Assembly (NCBI GenBank): GCA_003559755.1
Contig: PWKM01000200.1
Coordinates: 1 to 7,605, forward strand
Source of the DNA: Planctomycetota bacterium
GTDB lineage: Bacteria > Planctomycetota > PUPC01
Direction of reading: 5' to 3'
DNA length: 7,605 nucleotides
Positions 1 through 6,130 of the stretch are shown here, one piece after another. The notes under the pieces were generated by a model. That model was given only the letters and a program-made list of their open reading frames with translations. It did no database searches and had not been told where the DNA came from. The number at the start of each line of letters is the position of its first letter. The first letter of the stretch is position 1. The position numbers were made by a program, and so were the translations under genes.

Positions 1-611
1 ATGAGCAGGGCGATATCTATATTCTGCATTCTGCTCCCGCCATGGTCGACGGAGAACGCCACTTCAACGACCACGCCGGTACGCTGATGAAGGTCACCCC
101 CGGCGATAACCGCCTGCTCGCCCCGAGTGGGGCACCGGTACCGCTGACCGAGAGACCCGACCGCCCGCTCGACGTACGGGCCTCTTTATCCGCGTCGGCC
201 TGGGTCGAAGGCGCCCACTGGATGTACACCGGCGTCGGATGGGGCGGATTCAACGCAGGAACCGGATGTGCCTGCCCCAACGCCCGGTTCTCGCTCGACT
301 ACCTCGCACGCAGCTTTACCCCCGAGATCGACCGCTATAACGTGGGCGTGCTCGACAGCGCCGGGAACCTGATCCTCCGCGTCGGGCAGTACGGGAACGT
401 GGACGACGGGGTGCCGCTGGTCGAGCGCGGAGGCCCGCCCAACACCCGGTCCATCGGCGGCGACGAGACTTCGCTGATGTTCGCCCCCTACGTCGCCACC
501 CACACCGACCACCGCCTGTTCATCGCCGACCCGGGCAACGCCCGCATCGTCAGCGTGAAACTCGGATACCACGTCGATGAAAGAGTCGCCCTGAAAGACG
601 CGGCGGAATAA
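1..611 (+). CDS. Large secreted NHL-repeat protein, copy A (C-terminal part only)
   Basis: This is the C-terminal end of a large beta-propeller protein; its start lies upstream of the window. The frame is open from position 3 and reads EQGDIYILHSAPAMVDGERHF, which lines up with the NNNVYLLNASPIVIDGEEHF stretch of copy B. The ATG at 42 is therefore an internal methionine, not the start. Visible are a GCACPNARF motif (267 onward), an NHL-like blade (VLDSAGNLILRVGQYGN) and a final blade (HRLFIADPGNARIVSVKL), which in NHL proteins closes the propeller. Compared with copy B it has three extra codons near 177-190 (DVRASLSASAW against DLRRPSAW) and ends earlier, at KDAAE. The TAA at 609-611 is followed 24 nt later by the next gene, suggesting cotranscription. 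Family knowledge: NHL propellers bind proteins, RNA or ligands, and a few are enzymes. No catalytic signature is visible here, so the molecular function is unknown. Confidence 0.88.
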   Translation, partial: EQGDIYILHSAPAMVDGERHFNDHAGTLMKVTPGDNRLLAPSGAPVPLTERPDRPLDVRASLSASAWVEGAHWMYTGVGWGGFNAGTGCACPNARFSLDYLARSFTPEIDRYNVGVLDSAGNLILRVGQYGNVDDGVPLVERGGPPNTRSIGGDETSLMFAPYVATHTDHRLFIADPGNARIVSVKLGYHVDERVALKDAAE

Positions 612-622
612 GGGGAGTAAAG

Positions 623-629
623 AAAGGAG
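623..629 (+). promoter_or_regulatory. Ribosome binding site deciding the start at 636
   Basis: AAAGGAG lies 6 nt before the ATG at 636 and only 3 nt before the GTG at 633. The same 6-nt spacing is seen at the starts at 2977 and 6131, so ATG 636 is preferred over GTG 633. Confidence 0.7.
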
Positions 630-635
630 CACGTG

Positions 636-1721
636 ATGAGAAGGTTGAATATCGCAGCCGTATGTGGGCTCGCCCTGTTGCTCTGCCTGGGGCTGGTCAG
701 GACTGTCCAGGCAGAAGATATCGCCTTTTTCACCGACGAGATCCGGGAAGCCGTCGAGGCCCGGCGCGGCGAGACAGCACTATCGAAGCTCGCCGAGTCG
801 ATGGAGCCCGGGACCTGGGCCGAACTCGAGACCGAGCGGCCCGACCGGCTCTGGTCGGCTCCACCTCCCGGCAGAGGGCTGCACATCGGAACCTGGTCCG
901 ACGACGCCCACTGGGATAGCCGGACCGGCCAGTTCCTGTTCTTCGGAGTCCGGCAGACCCGCAAGTTCGTCGCCTACTCCGAGGAAGACAACGCGTGGCG
1001 AGTGATCGACTTCCACGAGGAAGAGAACGCGCCGGGACTCGAACAACGGTTCGGACACCAGTACTCGGGCAATGCGCACGATCCGGTTCGCAGCCACTTC
1101 TACACGAACAACCGCCGGTACAATGTGCTCGATAACACCTGGGAGGCGCTGCCCTCCTGGCAGAGGGTCAGCCGGGAGCGGTCAATGACCATCTCGTACT
1201 CCACGGGAATGGACCGCCTCTTTGTGCTCATCCACCAACCGAGGGGTGTGCTCCGCTTTTTCGACGCGGGAGAGGGAGCGTGGAAGGACCACGAGACGAT
1301 ACCGGTACACGGCTACCACAGCTTGGCCCGCGACAACCCCTTCCGCGAGGAAGTGCTGTTCGTCGGCGGAAATGATTCGGAAGCCGTTGCAATCGTGACC
1401 AAGGACGGAACGGTCAAACAAATGAAGGATTTCCCCGAGCCGATTACTGTGCGAAGTGCCATCGTCACCGTTGACCCTCTGTCCGGCCGCTATCTGATGA
1501 TGGCGAACAACCGGGCGTTCTATGAGTTCGACAGCGAAAACAACGAATATCGTTTAATCGACAACTTTACCGAAACACCCCTGCCGTTCCCGCCGAGGAG
1601 CGCACCGCTGGTCGCTTTCATACCGGAGTACGGCGTGACTATGTGGGCCGACCAGAACGTTATGCTCTACAAGCACGACGCGCCCGTAGAGAATGAAGAG
1701 GAGGAGAAGGCGGATGAGTAA
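636..1721 (+). CDS. Secreted Kelch-like beta-propeller protein, small paralog 1
   Basis: Predicted 361-residue exported protein of unknown function. Residues 1-26 form a Sec signal peptide (MRR n-region, hydrophobic core GLALLLCLGL, likely cleavage after VQA). Residues 34-62 hold a charged, probably helical segment (EIREAVEARRGET...) that is almost unchanged in the next gene. From about residue 88 there are six blade-like repeats of the Kelch type, roughly at 88-125, 145-174, 184-224, 229-266, 275-310 and 325-347. The clearest are HWDSRTGQFLFFG and VDPLSGRYLMMANNRAFYEF. The protein ends in an acidic tail (NEEEEKADE). Six or seven such blades normally form a closed propeller used for binding. 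No catalytic residues can be assigned. The cysteine in the signal peptide lacks a lipobox (LLLC), so a lipoprotein is unlikely. It lies 24 nt after copy A and 47 nt before its paralog, probably in one operon. The start is supported by AAAGGAG at 623-629. The propeller fold is inferred from repeat pattern only. Confidence 0.87.
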   Translation: MRRLNIAAVCGLALLLCLGLVRTVQAEDIAFFTDEIREAVEARRGETALSKLAESMEPGTWAELETERPDRLWSAPPPGRGLHIGTWSDDAHWDSRTGQFLFFGVRQTRKFVAYSEEDNAWRVIDFHEEENAPGLEQRFGHQYSGNAHDPVRSHFYTNNRRYNVLDNTWEALPSWQRVSRERSMTISYSTGMDRLFVLIHQPRGVLRFFDAGEGAWKDHETIPVHGYHSLARDNPFREEVLFVGGNDSEAVAIVTKDGTVKQMKDFPEPITVRSAIVTVDPLSGRYLMMANNRAFYEFDSENNEYRLIDNFTETPLPFPPRSAPLVAFIPEYGVTMWADQNVMLYKHDAPVENEEEEKADE

Positions 1722-1768
1722 CCCGGTCTGACCACGTTCGCGTATATTTTGGAGATATAGAAACGATT

Positions 1769-2878
1769 ATGAGAAGCGACAAGCTCAAGAACACATTATC
1801 ATCCGGCCTCATTTTCTTGCTCTGCCTGGGAGCGGCTTCGGCTGTTTGGGCGGGCGACGCCCCCTATTTCGATGACGAGATTCGGGAGGCCGTCGAGGCC
1901 AGGCGCGGCGAGACCGAACTGTCGAAGCTGGCCGAGTCGATGGAACCGGGCACCTGGGCAAGAGTCCCCGTCGAAGGCCCCGGCGACCTGCGCAGAGCCC
2001 CGGAACCGTCAAGGGGGCTGGACATCGGAACGTGGTCGGACGACGCCCACTGGGACAGCCGGACCGGGCAGTTCCTCTACCTGGGCCTCCGTCAGGCCCG
2101 CCGGTTCATCGCCTACTGCGAGGAGAAGAACGAATGGCTCGACCTCGGCCTGCCCGAGGACCACGAGGCCGAAGGCAGCCCGCCGCGGGTCAGCCGATTC
2201 GGGCACATGTATTCCCGAAACGCCCTCGACCCGGCAACCAGCCGGTTCTATAACATGGCCACCGGCATCCACCGCTACGACATCCGGGCCGGCGAATGGA
2301 CCAAGCTCCCGCCGGGCGGCTCATACGCCAGCACCGGCGTCATCGAGTTCTTCTACGCCCGGAACGGCCTGCTGAACCTGAGCCAGGACGACGCCCACGA
2401 GCTGCGGTTCTTCAACGAAGAAACCCAGGAATGGGAGGACCTGGACCGGATTCCGGTACACGGTCACCACAGCATGGCCCGTCACAACCCATTCCGCGAG
2501 GAGGTGCTTGTCTGCGCCGGGAATCGTTCCATCCGAACAGTCGTCCGGGTCAAGAAGGACGGGACCGTCGAGCGGCTGGAGGACGCCCCCTATAACTTGA
2601 GCATCACGCGGACCTACATCACGGTCGACCCGGTGTCCGGGCGATACCTGTTCCTCATGCAGCCCAGGGATACCGGCAAACGACTGCTCTACGAGTTCGA
2701 CAGCGAAAAGAACGAATACCGCCGGGTGGACGACTTCACCGAGACCGAGTGGCCGTTCGAGCGATACGGCTCGCCGGTGGTCGCATACATTCCGGAGTAC
2801 GGCGTCACGATGTGGGTAACGCGCCACACGTGGCTCTATAAGCACGAGACTGTGGAAGAGGAACCCGAACAAGAGTAG
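1769..2878 (+). CDS. Secreted Kelch-like beta-propeller protein, small paralog 2
   Basis: Predicted 369-residue exported protein, a tandem paralog of the preceding gene. Signal peptide at residues 1-28 (MRSDKLK n-region, core SGLIFLLCLGAASAV, likely cleavage after VWA). Residues 37-64 repeat the charged segment of paralog 1 with one change in 28 residues. GTWSDDAHWDSRTGQFL is identical in both. Six blade-like repeats follow at about 90-126, 151-181, 190-228, 232-272, 281-321 and 337-358, closing with IPEYGVTMW and an acidic tail (EEEPEQE). The middle blades (about 180-215) differ strongly from paralog 1, while the IPVHGxHSxARxNPFREEVL stretch is kept. The start codon is ATG, but the only upstream Shine-Dalgarno-like run, GGAGA at 1751-1755, is 13 nt away, further than at the other genes, so translation may be weaker. 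Function is unknown; a binding or surface role is an inference from the fold class. Confidence 0.87.
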   Translation: MRSDKLKNTLSSGLIFLLCLGAASAVWAGDAPYFDDEIREAVEARRGETELSKLAESMEPGTWARVPVEGPGDLRRAPEPSRGLDIGTWSDDAHWDSRTGQFLYLGLRQARRFIAYCEEKNEWLDLGLPEDHEAEGSPPRVSRFGHMYSRNALDPATSRFYNMATGIHRYDIRAGEWTKLPPGGSYASTGVIEFFYARNGLLNLSQDDAHELRFFNEETQEWEDLDRIPVHGHHSMARHNPFREEVLVCAGNRSIRTVVRVKKDGTVERLEDAPYNLSITRTYITVDPVSGRYLFLMQPRDTGKRLLYEFDSEKNEYRRVDDFTETEWPFERYGSPVVAYIPEYGVTMWVTRHTWLYKHETVEEEPEQE

Positions 2879-2890
2879 AGCGGCGAACAG

Positions 2891-2926
2891 ATCGGCCCGA
2901 ACACATCATTTTGAATCGGCCCCGAA
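2891..2926 (+). repeat. Pair of imperfect 11-12 nt direct repeats upstream of copy B
   Basis: ATCGGCCCGAA (2891-2901) recurs as ATCGGCCCCGAA (2915-2926), 24 nt start to start, with a single inserted C. The second unit overlaps the end of the possible -35 element of the candidate promoter. This arrangement fits an operator, but no regulator is encoded in the window and chance similarity in GC-rich DNA is possible. Confidence 0.35.
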
Positions 2927-2937
2927 TTGGATACAAT
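2911..2937 (+). promoter_or_regulatory. Candidate sigma70-type promoter before copy B
   Basis: TTGAAT (2911-2916; 4 of 6 matches to TTGACA) and TACAAT (2932-2937; 5 of 6 to TATAAT) are separated by 15 nt, shorter than the usual 16-18. This is the most AT-rich part of the 98-nt gap between 2879 and 2976. Transcription would start near 2944, leaving a leader of about 33 nt with the ribosome binding site near its end. The match is suggestive only. Promoter consensus in the likely host phylum may differ. Confidence 0.35.
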
Positions 2938-2964
2938 GGGGATACAGGGCTGGCCGAGTTGCAG

Positions 2965-2970
2965 AAAGGA
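2965..2970 (+). promoter_or_regulatory. Ribosome binding site deciding the start at 2977
   Basis: AAAGGA is 6 nt before ATG 2977. The first codon after it opens a textbook signal peptide. An in-frame TTG at 2911 has no such site and would put 22 charged or polar residues in front of the signal peptide, so it is rejected as start. Confidence 0.75.
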
Positions 2971-2976
2971 ACTACT

Positions 2977-5910
2977 ATGTCCAAAACCTTACTGATTCTG
3001 TTGACATCCTTTGTGATCGCTTTGATGACCCAGCCCGCGCCGGCCGACGGCCCGGGCAAAGACATGTTCGAGGTCGACCGGGAAGACGTGTTCGAGTTCG
3101 CTCAGAAACCCCAGGTAACCCGCCGGGGCGACGAAGTGACCGTCGCCTTCGAGACCAAGGGCTTCTGCGACGTCACCGTGGTCGTCGAGGACTCCGGCGG
3201 CCGAATCATCCGGCACCTCGCCAGCGGCGTGCTCGGCCCCAACGCCCCGGAACCGTTCGAAAAGAACTCGAAAAGACAGACGCTGGTCTGGGACGGCAAG
3301 GACGACTCCGGGGCCTACGTCGATGACAAGGAAGCCGTATCCGTCCGCGTATCACTGGGCCTGAAACCGCAATTCGAACGGACCCTGTTCTGGGACCCGG
3401 GCAAGCCCAGCGCACAGGGGGCGGGCAGCGCCTACAGCGGGCAGCGACTGGTCTTTGCCCCGGCCCCCGAGGGCGTATACGTGTACGACAGCGGACAGGG
3501 CGTGGACCACCTGCGCCTGTTCGACCACGATGGCGACTATGTCCGAACCATCTACCCGTTCCCCGCCGATAAGATGGATGATGTCGAGGGGCTGATATAC
3601 CACCGGTTCCCGGACGGGGTTGAGTTGCCGATCAAGCCCAACTGGCTCCAATCGACCTTCCTGATGAGCGGCACCAATTGCATCCGCCCTACCTACCGCG
3701 ACGGCCAGTACCGCGGCATTCAGCACCGGGGGATCGCCAACGGAGGGATCACCGGCTCCGGGGCAGAGGGCATCGCCGTTGCCAACGGACGCATCGCGTT
3801 GTTCTCGACCCACCTGAGCCGCATCGCGACCGACGGCAGCAGCGGCGGGCTGAACCTGCACGGCCCGGACCTGGCACTTCGTTATGACAGTCCCCTATGG
3901 ACTGCCGACCCCCGCCGCGACGAAGGGGACGCCCGGTTCATTCGACCCAAACGGGCCGCGCTCAGCCCCGACGGCGAATGGCTGTACCTGACCCGGTACA
4001 ACGAGACCTTCCCCGGCAGTTGGGGCGTGGTTTTCTGGCGGCATATGGTCATGCGCATCCGGTACGACGGGGACGGCGAGCCGGAGGTGTTCGTCGGCTC
4101 GATCAACGAGTCCGGCGATGCCGACGGCCAATTCAAAAAACCGGCCGACGTGGCGGTGGACCGTGAGGGCCGGGTCTATGTCGCCGACCACAGCAACGAC
4201 CGGGTCCAGGTGTTCAACCCCGACGGCGAACACATCACCAATATCTCTGTACGCCGACCGACCCAGATCGACATCCATCACGAGACCGGCGAGATATTCG
4301 TCTTCTCCTGGGCACTGCCCGTGACAGGCCGGACCAGCTTCCGGGGCACCACGCCGACGGTCGATAGCAGCGAGGCGAATTTCTTCAACCTGACCAAGTT
4401 CTCGCCCCTGCCCAACCCGGAACAGGTCGAGAGTTGGGACCTGCAAAGACCGACCGGGCTGAGCCGGACAAGGCCGTCCAACGTCGATATCGACGCCGTC
4501 GTGGATACTTGGGCCGACCCTCCCAGGGTCTGGATCACGGCCCGGTCTCCGGCCCGAAGCCGGAACACCCACGGGCAAGGAGCCATGCTGCTCTCCCTGA
4601 AGGACGGCGAGGCGGCGGTGGAGCGTGACCTGCTGAACGAAGCCGTCCGAAATATCCGACGGGTGCGCCCTGCCCCGTTCAACCGCCAGCGGCTATACGT
4701 GAATCATGCCAACGGCATGCTGTACCTGGTCGAGGGCGACAGCTCGCACGGCAAGGCATTCCGGCAGGTTGTGCGCATCGATCCCGAGACCGGGCGGACC
4801 CGCGAGATCGACCTGCCGATGAGCGCCGAGGACATGGCGTTCGACCTCGAAGGGTACGCCTACCTGCGCACCTCCGACATGATCATTCGGTTCCAGGCCG
4901 ACTCCTGGCGCGAGGTCCCGTTCGACTATGGCGAGGAACGCGAACGCCATCATTTCGGCAGCGGCGGAAGCGAGCGGAGTACCCACATCCTGAGCGGGGC
5001 GATGTTCCCCGGAAACAAGGGCTTCCATCAGGGCGGCATGCACGTTTCGGCGAACGGCAACATCGTCGTCGCCGCCCTGTACGATCACATGGAACGCCGA
5101 GGCGAGGAGGACCGGCACGGGATGGAAGGGTACCTGCCTTCACTCTATCCCGGTCGTCGGTGGGGGGCCGGGCAATCACGGCTCGGCGTCATACTGGTCC
5201 ACATCATCGACCGGCACGGCAACATGGTGTACGACGACGCCGTGCCCGGCCTCCATGTACACATAAACGGGACCGCCATCGATGCAAACAACAACGTGTA
5301 CCTCCTCAACGCATCGCCCATCGTCATCGACGGCGAGGAACACTTCAACGATCACGCGGGCACGTTGATGAAGTTCTCGCCCCGCGACGGCCGGCTCCTG
5401 GCGTCGGGCGGAGCACCGGTTCCGCTCACCAATACGCCCGACCGTCCCAACGACCTACGGCGTCCGTCCGCATGGGTCGAGGGGGCCGAATGGATGTATG
5501 GCGGAGTCGGCTGGGGCGGCCATAACTACAGCACCGGCTGCTCCTGCCCCAACGCACGGTTCTCGCTCGACTACCTCGCCCGTAGCTTCACCCCCGAGGT
5601 CGACCGCTATAACGTAGGCGTACTCGACAGCGCCGGGAATCTCATCCTTCGCGTCGGGCAGTATGGGAACGTGGACGACGGCAAACCGCTGGTCGAAGAC
5701 GGCGGCCCGCCCAATAACCGCTCCATCGGCGGCGATGAGACAGCGCTGATGTTCGCACCCTATGTCGCCACTCACACCGACCACCGGCTGTATATCGCCG
5801 ACCCGGGCAACGCCCGCATCGTCAGTGTCAAACTCAATTACCACACGGACGAACTCGTGTCGTTGAAAGATGTTCCAGATACAGGAGCACCGGGACAGCG
5901 GCCGGAATAA
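2977..5910 (+). CDS. Large secreted protein with FlgD-like Ig domain and NHL propeller, copy B
   Basis: Predicted 977-residue exported protein. Residues 1-23 are a Sec signal peptide (MSKTLLILLTSFVIALM..., likely cleavage after APA). Residues 45-135 resemble a FlgD-type Ig-like domain, with the diagnostic LVWDGKDDSGAYV near 103-115. Residues 150-450 contain propeller blades, including a canonical NHL repeat near 382-415 (KKPADVAVDREGRVYVADHS then NDRVQVF). Residues 480-760 are less regular blade-like repeats (RLYVNHANGMLYLVEG, DMAFDLEGYAYLRTSDM, HVSANGNIVVAAL). Residues 765-955 carry further NHL-like blades, a GCSCPN motif (Cys855, Cys857) and the end blade HRLYIADPGNARIVSVKL. Length and domain order fit planctomycete-like secreted NHL proteins. 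FlgD-like Ig domains usually act as structural modules near the surface. No catalytic motif is recognised, and the ligand is unknown. The gene ends in two consecutive TAA codons. Its tail extends 9 residues past the KDVPD point shared with the remnant at 5996-6127. Confidence 0.9.
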   Translation: MSKTLLILLTSFVIALMTQPAPADGPGKDMFEVDREDVFEFAQKPQVTRRGDEVTVAFETKGFCDVTVVVEDSGGRIIRHLASGVLGPNAPEPFEKNSKRQTLVWDGKDDSGAYVDDKEAVSVRVSLGLKPQFERTLFWDPGKPSAQGAGSAYSGQRLVFAPAPEGVYVYDSGQGVDHLRLFDHDGDYVRTIYPFPADKMDDVEGLIYHRFPDGVELPIKPNWLQSTFLMSGTNCIRPTYRDGQYRGIQHRGIANGGITGSGAEGIAVANGRIALFSTHLSRIATDGSSGGLNLHGPDLALRYDSPLWTADPRRDEGDARFIRPKRAALSPDGEWLYLTRYNETFPGSWGVVFWRHMVMRIRYDGDGEPEVFVGSINESGDADGQFKKPADVAVDREGRVYVADHSNDRVQVFNPDGEHITNISVRRPTQIDIHHETGEIFVFSWALPVTGRTSFRGTTPTVDSSEANFFNLTKFSPLPNPEQVESWDLQRPTGLSRTRPSNVDIDAVVDTWADPPRVWITARSPARSRNTHGQGAMLLSLKDGEAAVERDLLNEAVRNIRRVRPAPFNRQRLYVNHANGMLYLVEGDSSHGKAFRQVVRIDPETGRTREIDLPMSAEDMAFDLEGYAYLRTSDMIIRFQADSWREVPFDYGEERERHHFGSGGSERSTHILSGAMFPGNKGFHQGGMHVSANGNIVVAALYDHMERRGEEDRHGMEGYLPSLYPGRRWGAGQSRLGVILVHIIDRHGNMVYDDAVPGLHVHINGTAIDANNNVYLLNASPIVIDGEEHFNDHAGTLMKFSPRDGRLLASGGAPVPLTNTPDRPNDLRRPSAWVEGAEWMYGGVGWGGHNYSTGCSCPNARFSLDYLARSFTPEVDRYNVGVLDSAGNLILRVGQYGNVDDGKPLVEDGGPPNNRSIGGDETALMFAPYVATHTDHRLYIADPGNARIVSVKLNYHTDELVSLKDVPDTGAPGQRPE

Positions 5911-5966
5911 TAAGAGCAAGCGAAATGATCATAGGGGGGAAATTGCCGATCATTCGGCTTATCGGA

Positions 5967-6000
5967 TATGCGGCCCGGATGGCCGTGGCCATCCCGCATA
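5967..6000 (+). repeat. Strong bulged hairpin between copy B and the remnant
   Basis: TATGCGG (5967-5973) pairs with CCGCATA (5994-6000), and GATGGCC (5978-5984) pairs with GGCCATC (5987-5993). A CCCG bulge (5974-5977) lies on the left arm and a very tight loop at the tip. That is 14 perfect base pairs in 34 nt. It lies about 57 nt after the copy B stop and abuts the point where homology of the remnant begins. No T-run follows, so it is not a canonical intrinsic terminator. It could slow transcription, stabilise the 3' end of the copy B transcript, or mark the deletion junction. Confidence 0.55.
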
Positions 6001-6127
6001 CGTGGGCACTCACACCGACCGCCGGTTGTTTATCGCCGACGCCGGCAATGCCCGCATCGTCAACGTCAGACTCGATTATCACGTCAACGAAACAGTCGCG
6101 CTCAAGGACGTTCCGGATAAGGAGTAA
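5996..6127 (+). pseudogene. C-terminal remnant of a third large NHL paralog (copy C)
   Basis: This stretch reads AYVGTHTDRRLFIADAGNAR followed by IVNVRLDYHVNETVALKDVPDKE and a TAA at 6125-6127. It matches the last blade and tail of copy B at 29 of 40 residues and about 77% of bases by hand count, and copy A about equally well. Everything upstream of the final blade is missing. The bases 5911-5995 do not resemble the corresponding region of copies A or B. The frame stays open back into the end of copy B, but there is no ribosome binding site or signal peptide for it, so it is probably not expressed as a useful protein. It differs from both neighbours, so it appears to be the end of a separate paralog whose body was deleted. 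Its last two sense codons form the ribosome binding site of copy D, which may explain why this piece was kept. Confidence 0.75.
6119..6124 (+). promoter_or_regulatory. Ribosome binding site of copy D inside the remnant's last codons
   Basis: AAGGAG, also the Lys-Glu codons before the remnant's TAA, lies 6 nt before ATG 6131. It decides the start at 6131 over the in-frame ATG at 6167, which has no such site. Confidence 0.75.
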
Positions 6128-6130
6128 GCA

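Noticed and set aside
267..275. The cysteine pair in the large proteins as a haem c site
   Set aside because: The motif is CxC without a following histidine, not CxxCH.
660..720. Lipoprotein signal in the small paralogs (LLLC, FLLC) and copy D (LLC)
   Set aside because: The residue before the cysteine is leucine, not Gly, Ala or Ser, and each protein has a better signal peptidase I site downstream.
1722..1768. TATATT at 1743-1748 as a -10 element for small paralog 2
   Set aside because: No acceptable -35 hexamer lies 15-19 nt upstream. It is treated as an AT-rich spacer within an operon.
2911..2976. TTG start at 2911 for copy B
   Set aside because: It lacks a ribosome binding site and puts 22 residues in front of a perfect signal peptide that begins at ATG 2977 with AAAGGA 6 nt upstream.
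3895..4578. A 227-codon reading frame on the - strand inside copy B, and similar ones at 2321-2872, 3352-3861 and 5455-5919
   Set aside because: They lie opposite well-supported genes, have no ribosome binding sites, and read as low-complexity shadows of G/C third-position bias.
5870..6127. Programmed frameshift fusing copy B to the remnant
   Set aside because: The remnant's frame is open across the copy B stop, but I see no slippery heptamer, and the linker (5911-5995) has no similarity to any blade. A passive remnant is simpler.
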